In this document: positions 56,608 through 64,000 of the stretch, piece after piece | Position numbering within the stretch: position 1 is the stretch's first letter | Layout of the letters: each line of letters begins with the position of its first letter | Position numbers and translations under genes: made by a program | From: Lyophyllum atratum | Lineage: Eukaryota > Basidiomycota > Agaricomycetes > Agaricales > Lyophyllaceae | Length of the DNA: 64,000 nt | NCBI GenBank assembly: GCA_014905825.1 | Contig: JACGCN010000002.1 | Coordinates: forward strand, 1 to 64,000 | Direction: 5' to 3' | The notes under the pieces: model-generated | Seen by the model: only the letters and a program-made list of their open reading frames with translations | Told to the model about the DNA's origin: nothing | Database searches by the model: none

Positions 56608-57066
56608 CGACGGTGTGCTACCCTAGATAGCAGACCCGTGGGATTACTCTAACGCGTGCACGACCGGGCCGAGAGCCCTTTTTTTTGTACATATTTACTT
56701 GTCTCTTGTGTAACCTCGCTAGCACGTCCTTTAGGGACTTCATCAATATTATCATCATCTCCACTTCGCGTTCTCGCTCGCTACAGCAAGACACGCGATG
56801 GCTCGACCCCGGAGGCCACCGGGCCCTGTGCAGGGTGACAGCACGCCTCGCTCAGGCTCACAGAGCTCCGGTGTCGGATGACAACACCCCTACCTAGGGT
56901 TACAAGGCCGTTCTATCTCGGACAGGCGCTCCTTCGAGCCGCCGTCCCACCCCCTCGCTATTACGCCCTCTCTCCGCGCCGACCTCACTCGAGGTAAGGC
57001 GCATTGAGGAGCGAATAGCTCGAGTCTTCCTCACGCGAGAAGCCCATCCGGACCAGCTGTATCACA
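56603..57066 (+). repeat. 3' LTR, 464 bp
   Basis: TGTGACGACGG to GTATCACA; contains the uninterrupted version of the site where the 5' LTR holds the MITE. Confidence 0.95.
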
Positions 57067-57540
57067 GTTTTGACTCCCAATGATAGGGAGCAGCAGAGGA
57101 GACCGCGAAGGCCTTGCTAATCAATCTGACCGAGCTTATAAGGCGACTGCGACTAAAAAACATGATTCGACAACTTACTGGACTTCAATTTCGGGATCGG
57201 TACTGCCCGACTTGCGCGTGTCGAACGACGTTGAGCGCCATTCATTGGCTTGCTCATAGGCACCTCCGCCGCGCCTATGTATTACGACATACATGTTCAG
57301 CCTCACAGCACAGATAGAGTGACGAGTAAATTCACGGTACGCACCAGTGAATGAGTTGTTTCTTGGGGTCCTTTGGATCAAACATTCCAGGCATCTTGAC
57401 TGCCGTTGCAACAAACTTCTCGATCTTGGCGTCTCGGTCCCGCTTCTGCCACTGGCCGATGTCGATGGGCTTGGGCGTGTGGGACTAAGTGGGGAGAGGT
57501 AAGTGAGGAGCCTAGTACCCCGCTTCTGAGTACGGACCAT
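57067..57540 (-). pseudogene. 5' part of the gene split by the LTR retrotransposon
   Basis: Exons 57484-57345, 57274-57179 and 57116-57067 are joined in phase and read HTPKPIDIGQWQKRDRDAKI, AVKMPGMFDPKDPKKQLIHW, GGGAYEQANEWRSTSFDTRK, then AFAVSSAAPYHWESK where the retrotransposon begins. The frame continues across the insertion with the part at 43,877. The start may be the ATG at 57540, followed directly by an intron (57537-57485), giving a start exon with only three coding bases; a later or earlier start is possible. Apart from the insertion the gene looks intact, so it was probably functional until recently. Function unknown. Confidence 0.65.
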
Positions 57541-57818
57541 CGTGTTCACTTCGTGATGGGATGGGAGATAAGGAATGTTCACCTCTGGTAGGGGGGTTTT
57601 TATGGAACTGAGGGATTTGAAATGGAGAGATAATCTGTGCATGATGGCATGCCACCAGATGAGAGTACCGGAGCTCTTGTCGCTCCGATGTCTACGATGG
57701 AAGTATGGAGTGTATGATTCATCTCCATCACTGGCAGACCCTCAGGAAGAGCCCGGCATCGGGAAAACTTCCGGCTCCAATAATATTAACATCATGATGG
57801 ACGCAGTTATGTAACAAT
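57541..57818. other. short intergenic stretch
   Basis: Lies between the start of the interrupted gene and the truncated copia fragment. No feature seen. Confidence 0.4.
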
Positions 57819-59099
57819 CTAGGCACTCTTGACATCAACCTGGTGGATCTCGCAGTCCATGCGTGCGGCGAATGCGAGGATCGTCCGGATCGAAGCCATC
57901 TTCGCAACCGGCGCAAATGTATCGAAGAAATCGACCCCCGGAACCTGCGAGAACCCCTGGGCAACGAGTCGCGCGCGGTAACGCGTGATGGCGCCGGCGG
58001 CGTCGCGCTTGATAGCGAAGACCCATCGGCAGCCAACGATGTTCGCGCCCGGCGGCGGCTTCTCCAACCTCCAGGTCTTATGCGCCTCAAGCGCACGTCT
58101 CTCGTACTCGATCGCCTCGAGCCACTGCGGCCACGCAGGGCTCTTCTTCGCCTCAGCCAAACTCCTCGGTTCCAGCCCGTGCGCGTCCGACATCTCCGCA
58201 GCCATCGCCGCCCCATCGATCTCCTCCTCCAACTCCCCCTTATCCTCGGCAACCTTGGGTACAGCCTCCTCGTCAGGGGGCGGGGCTTGTAATCCGGGAG
58301 GTAAACCCTTCCTCGAGGGTAGCGCGTGGGTCGTGGCGGTGCCGTCTCGAATGTCTTTGACATACTGGGTCGGTTTGCGAATACGAACAGCACGCGGTGC
58401 AGGCGGCGGCTCAGGTAGGTTTTTCGGAACTGTTTTGGGAGTAGTCGGAGCTGACTTAATTGCTTCAGGTTCAGAGTCGGGCTCGCCACCAGCCGCTTCC
58501 TCCCCCTCGAGCACGACTGCCTCCTCATCCACTGCCGCCATTTTCTGCTCGGAGAAGCGGACCTCCCGCTCGACGGTCACGCTCCGCTTATCCGGCCAAT
58601 ACACGCGGTGCCCCTTGCTGGCCTGGTCGAAGCCGACCCAGCGCCCAGCCTTCGCGCGAACACCCAGCTTCCCGCTCGACGTATCGTGCACCCACACATG
58701 GCAACCCCACTCCGGAAGGTCGTGTAGGTCGGGAACCTCGTTGTAGACAGCTTCGTAGGGAGTACGGCCGTTTAGGGCTTTCGTCGACGTGCGATTCTTG
58801 AGCCAGACAGCGTGTATTAGAGCCTCAGCCCACAGGAATTTCGGTAGACCACTTGCGATGAGAAGGGCTCGGACCTTCTCAAGCAAGATCCTGTTGACGC
58901 GTTCGGAGACTCCGTTCTCCTCATGCGTGTCATGCATGGCCAGCTTTTGATGAGTCCCCTGCAGCTCGAGATACGCGACGAATTCCCCGTCGAGTGGCAT
59001 CCGTGGCACACCCCGAACACTTGCGATTCGGATAAGCGTGGCAGAACGACGACCTTGTGACTCTATCCCCTGCGATCCATCTCCGAGCGAAAACAACAC
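57819..59099 (-). mobile_element. truncated Ty1/copia pol fragment
   Basis: A 426-codon open frame shows the integrase end (HDTHEENGVSERVNRILLEK, SGLPKFLWAEAL, LKNRTSTKALNGRTPYEAV), an acidic/Pro-rich linker and the beginning of a copia reverse transcriptase (VGCRWVFAIKRDAAGAITRY, ARLVAQGFSQVPGVDFFDTF). It stops at the VDVKSA motif, before the catalytic YVDD, and lacks gag, protease and the integrase core Asp residues. No LTRs were found. The order integrase then reverse transcriptase defines the copia superfamily. It is a dead fragment, although its frame is still open. Confidence 0.9.
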
Positions 59100-59387
59100 G
59101 CACGGCTAAATTCATCCCGAAGCCTTCACCGTGCCTTCATTGTGGTCAAATGCCCCACCTAAAGCAAAGCTCCGACCGTAACGGATATTCTTCTGATAAA
59201 CGTCGCCCGCCCATTCAGCACACGCATCCGCCGATCTTTTTCCTATAATGATCCAGCCTATTTACACCTGCGAGTGTGCATCATCCTTCCCCGCACCCCA
59301 GGGGCTATTTTCAACACAAGACCTTGTGAGCCTGGCAGCCAGGGAACTCTCGCATAATCCCATATACGCTTCAGTCCACTCGTAGAC
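59100..59387. other. upstream region of the AA9 gene
   Basis: Contains a candidate carbon-catabolite-repressor (CreA/Cre1, SYGGRG) site, CTGGGG on the minus strand at 59295-59300. It is a single site, so weak evidence. Confidence 0.3.
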
Positions 59388-59395
59388 TATAAAAG
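59388..59395 (+). promoter_or_regulatory. TATA box of the AA9 gene
   Basis: TATAAAAG 62 bp upstream of the ATG at 59450, as in strongly induced fungal secreted-enzyme genes. Confidence 0.65.
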
Positions 59396-59449
59396 GAAGC
59401 TGTCGAACCCGGACGTCCAGCATCAGCTCCTCTTTTTTGGATTTTGACG

Positions 59450-61077
59450 ATGCGTGCTGCTCTCACCTCTGCTGTGTTTGCTGTGCTCGCGGCTTCTGCC
59501 TCCGCACACACCATCTTCCAGGTATGTCCAGCCCCGTTTGAATCCCTACTTTTTCCGGTTTTTGTCTGGCGGGTACTTCGAATGATTAGAGCTAGCTGAC
59601 TTACCCATTTTGGATCCGATAGGAATTCTATTTGAATGGCGTGAGCCAAGGACATCTCAATGGTATCCGCGTGCCGGACTATGACGGTGTCAGTCCACTT
59701 CCGAGCCCAATTTCAAGCCACTATCTAATCCCCTTATTCCCAACACACAGCCCATTACAGACGTCAAATCAAACGGTAAGATCCTTTCCCAATCCTTGGT
59801 TGGCTATCAAGCTTACGACCCTGGACTACCTGACAGACGTGATATGCAACGGCGGTATCAACCCCTACCACACCCCACTCTCCACGACCGTCATCAAAGT
59901 CGCCGCCGGCACCAGTGTCACCACCGAATGGCATCACACGCTGAACGGCGCCGATGCTTCCGATACCGCAGACCCCATCGACGCCAGCCACCACGGCCCC
60001 GTCATGGTCTACATGTACGTGCATCATCCCCTAATCTCACCCTCTCGATCCAGACAGCTAAGGGAGGACACCTGTACCCCAGGGCACAGATTCCGAGCGC
60101 GACTCAATCCTCGGTGACAGGCCTCAAGTGGTTCAAGGTCTACGAGGATGGCTTCAACGCTGCGGACCAAAGTTGGGGTGTCGATCGGTTAATCAAGAAT
60201 AAGGGCAAGGTCACGTTTAATATCCCGTCCTGTATCGCGGCTGGGCAGTATCTCCTACGCGCTGAACTTATCGGTGAGCCCTCCCTACCCAATGTCCATC
60301 GAACACCTGCTCAAAGGAGAGGGTGGTATGATAGCGCTGCACTCGGCGGGCTCCTACCCCGGTGCTCAACTCTACGTAAGTAGCCCCTCCTTCCCTCTTC
60401 GTTACGTCGAGAACACGATGCTAATCTGGACATCCAGATGGAGTGTGCCCAGCTCCAAGTTACAGGCGGAGGCAGCACCTCCCCTGCCACCGTCAGCTTC
60501 CCCGGTGCCTATGCCGGTAAGTCCTCCCCTCCTTTCCCCCCCCCCCCGCCCTCCCTAACTCATTCGTCATCGCACATACAGGAACCGATCCCGGCATTAC
60601 CATCAACATCTACCAGACTCTCTCGAGCTACAAAGTCCCCGGTACGTCACCATCTTCTTTCGCTCGCGACGAGACTGACTCATTGATATCCCACCAGGAC
60701 CGGCTGTGTTCAGCTGCAGCGGCTCCCCAGCCCCTTCCACCACCGTTAACCCCACCACCACCGCGGGACCGACCACCGTCACCTCCAAGACATCCACCAG
60801 CGCGACTACGACGCCGACTTCGGGGTCGGGCGCGGCGGCGCAGTATGCGCAGTGCGGAGGGACCGGGTACGTCCGCTTGTCTTCCTTTTTTTGGGGGGGG
60901 TTCTTGGGCTGACAGCGGGGAATATGTAGGTGGACGGGCGCGACGGCTTGTGTATCCCCGTTTACGTGTACGAAGCTCAACGACTATGTGCGTGCTCTTT
61001 TTATCTCTGTTCTTCTTGGGATGGGATGATGACGGGGTGGTTTTTTTCGTGGGATACAGTATAGCCAATGCCTCTAG
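59450..61077 (+). CDS. AA9 lytic polysaccharide monooxygenase with CBM1
   Basis: Eleven exons (59450-59521, 59623-59688, 59751-59775, 59837-60014, 60083-60273, 60335-60375, 60438-60516, 60582-60641, 60698-60866, 60930-60987, 61060-61077) give 318 residues with all phases closing. The signal peptide ends ASASA before His20 (HTIFQEFYLNG), which becomes the N-terminal copper ligand; the second ligand is His106 or His107 (SHHGPVMVY), with Tyr170 (GQYLLRAEL) at the axial position. AA9 enzymes oxidatively cleave cellulose and related beta-glucans outside the cell. A Ser/Thr-rich linker leads to a CBM1 (QCGGTGWTG...CTKLNDYYSQCL) that binds cellulose. Signature PITDV, DVICNG and ALHSAGSYPGAQLYMECAQL support the call. 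Eleven exons with a 25-nt and an 18-nt exon are typical of basidiomycete AA9 genes. Confidence 0.95.
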
Positions 61078-61530
61078 GCCTCCGATGTGGATTGGGGTTG
61101 CGTGAGATTGGATGGTGGGAGTGACATGAGGAACGTATCTTTGAATGGACGGGAGGATGGAGTGGGACCCATGACGAATATATGTTGGCTCGAGGAGCAG
61201 ACGCGAAATAGAACAATAAACAAATCTGACTTGCTGCGGTTTACACCTTCTCCAAAGGAGATCACGCCCGTTCGAGAGTGGGTGTATTGACTCACACTTG
61301 ACACGAAACAAAATATCGTGCCGCGAGCTCGAGATTTATGGGTCTTCCATATCAGGGAATGGTATCACCACAGATGCGGTACGAATCCTGCCTCGCAATC
61401 AAAGGCGTAGCCCCCCCGTACCCAGACATGATGTGTGCCACTTACTCACACCGTAGCGCGGGCGGCATAGTTAAGATGAAATAATCGGGAGTCAACCATG
61501 ATCGGCGCTGGCTTGACACCGGTAGCTCGC
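61078..61530. other. 3' flank of the AA9 gene
   Basis: Nothing beyond a likely 3' UTR. No gene seen. Confidence 0.5.
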
Positions 61531-61683
61531 ACCGGAGGCATTGTATACGGCATGTGAATTCGACATGCCTTCAGTTCATGTTGAAATGAACATGAAGTAT
61601 CCGCCTGCAATTTCATACTTCATGTTGAACAAACATGAACTTGAGGCATGTTGATGTTACATGCCTCGGCAAATGCCTCCGGT
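61531..61683. repeat. 153-bp imperfect palindrome
   Basis: Starts ACCGGAGGCAT and ends ATGCCTCCGGT. The inner arms, ACATGCCTTCAGTTCATGTT...GAACATGAAGTAT and ATACTTCATGTT...AACATGAACTTGAGGCATGT, pair around a loop of about 12 bases at 61,601-61,613. The whole stretch can fold into one long hairpin. It may be a foldback MITE or a regulatory structure between the AA9 and RVB1 genes. No clear target duplication was found. Confidence 0.75.
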
Positions 61684-62114
61684 GTCGTCATGGCATGCAC
61701 ATTGTCGGGGAGAGCGGAAGACGGCTGACAACAAAAGTGTGCTGATTGAGCGGCACAGTCCAGAAGGCATAATCATAACGTCAAGCGATGACTTATCGCC
61801 AGAAGAACGACGTAAGTTATCATCTGTGAGGGTAAGTCTGCAGGCACTGGTGGTTCGGAATCGTCTAAGCATGATTTGTGAAACTGATAGATCCGTCGCA
61901 GAGTAATCATCCACTACATCTTGAAGAACATAGAAACATGTTGGACGGAAGATTACGATGATGAATTCGGGGTCATGAGTCGAATGGTGTGGTTTGATGG
62001 AGAGAAGGACAACATTATTTAACTCATTATTTTTACAAGTGAAACCGTGAGAACAATTGGATAAGTGGGAAAAATGCTAACCGCGACTTTGTGTCGAGCT
62101 CACTGTCGACGACG
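61684..62114. other. upstream region of RVB1
   Basis: No separate gene supported. CCGCGACTTTG near 62,082 equals one arm of the hairpin family at 2.9-3.5 kb. Confidence 0.4.

Positions 62115-64000
<1,886 letters not shown>

Larger units (their letters stand above)
43878..57066 (+). mobile_element. Ty3/gypsy LTR retrotransposon (chromovirus) with an extra 3' ORF
   Basis: Bounded by LTRs starting TGTGACGACGG and ending GTATCACA (5' LTR 43878-44773, 3' LTR 56603-57066) with the 5-bp target duplication GTTTT (43873-43877 and 57067-57071). Leaving out a 430-bp MITE and its TA, the 5' LTR is 464 bp, the same as the 3' LTR, and I see a single substitution between them, so the insertion is young. 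Order inside: primer-binding site, gag with a CCHC knuckle, protease, reverse transcriptase, RNase H, integrase, chromodomain (gypsy order), then tandem repeats and a 1,074-codon ORF. This copy has an integrase frameshift and is probably not autonomous now. It lies inside an exon of a host gene, in the antisense direction. Confidence 0.95.

Noticed and set aside
57819..59099. Copia fragment as a complete element
   Set aside because: It lacks gag, protease, most of integrase, the catalytic part of reverse transcriptase and LTRs.

Overview
The window reads as nuclear DNA of a filamentous basidiomycete, most likely a wood- or litter-decaying Agaricomycete. The genes carry many short GT-AG introns of about 50-70 bp. 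The protein families are typical of Agaricomycetes: kelch+MYND, a DUF6534-type membrane protein, an F-box protein and an APH-like kinase. A secreted AA9 lytic polysaccharide monooxygenase with a CBM1 implies attack on cellulose. No tRNA, rRNA or CRISPR array was found. Exon models were built by hand from splice consensus and frame closure; where the summed exon length divides by three and all phases agree, this is stated.

Region by region. 0-2.6 kb: the 5' end of an unidentified gene (minus) and a decayed C2H2/PHD zinc-finger gene (minus). 2.7-3.6 kb: a cluster of CCGCGAC...GTCGCGG hairpins with a duplicated 51-bp unit. 3.9-8.6 kb: two convergent intact genes, a coiled-coil protein with a perfect 21-residue duplication (plus) and a GATA-like zinc-finger protein (minus). 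8.6-15.7 kb: a gene-poor stretch with three sets of diverged tandem duplications. 15,683-22,084: a 6.4-kb unit bounded by essentially identical 415-bp inverted repeats (CACTG ends, AGA on both flanks). It contains gene fragments (ARM-repeat gene, histone H2B tail, others) and one largely open reading frame; I read it as a non-autonomous, gene-capturing DNA transposon. 22-27.3 kb: gene-poor again.

27.3-43.6 kb is the conserved gene block: kelch/MYND (minus), small membrane protein (plus), damaged NmrA-like reductase (minus), a decayed family member (plus), F-box protein (minus), DUF6534-type protein (minus), alpha/beta hydrolase (plus) and APH-like kinase (plus). 43,878-57,066 is a nearly complete Ty3/gypsy chromovirus with a 5-bp target duplication (GTTTT). 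It sits inside an exon of a minus-strand gene whose two halves (43,628-43,877 and 57,067-57,540) stay in frame with each other. Its 5' LTR holds a 430-bp MITE (TA duplication). Between pol and the 3' LTR it carries five degenerate tandem repeats and an extra 1,074-codon ORF rich in SR/RS. 57.8-59.1 kb is a truncated Ty1/copia pol fragment (minus). The AA9-CBM1 gene (59.4-61.1 kb), a 153-bp palindrome (61.5 kb) and the 5' nine-tenths of RVB1 (62.1 kb to the edge) finish the window.

The genes do not form one pathway; they are an ordinary gene row invaded by several classes of mobile DNA. The strongest leads for something new are the inverted-repeat cargo element, the extra ORF with its upstream repeats in the gypsy element, and the hairpin cluster near 3 kb.
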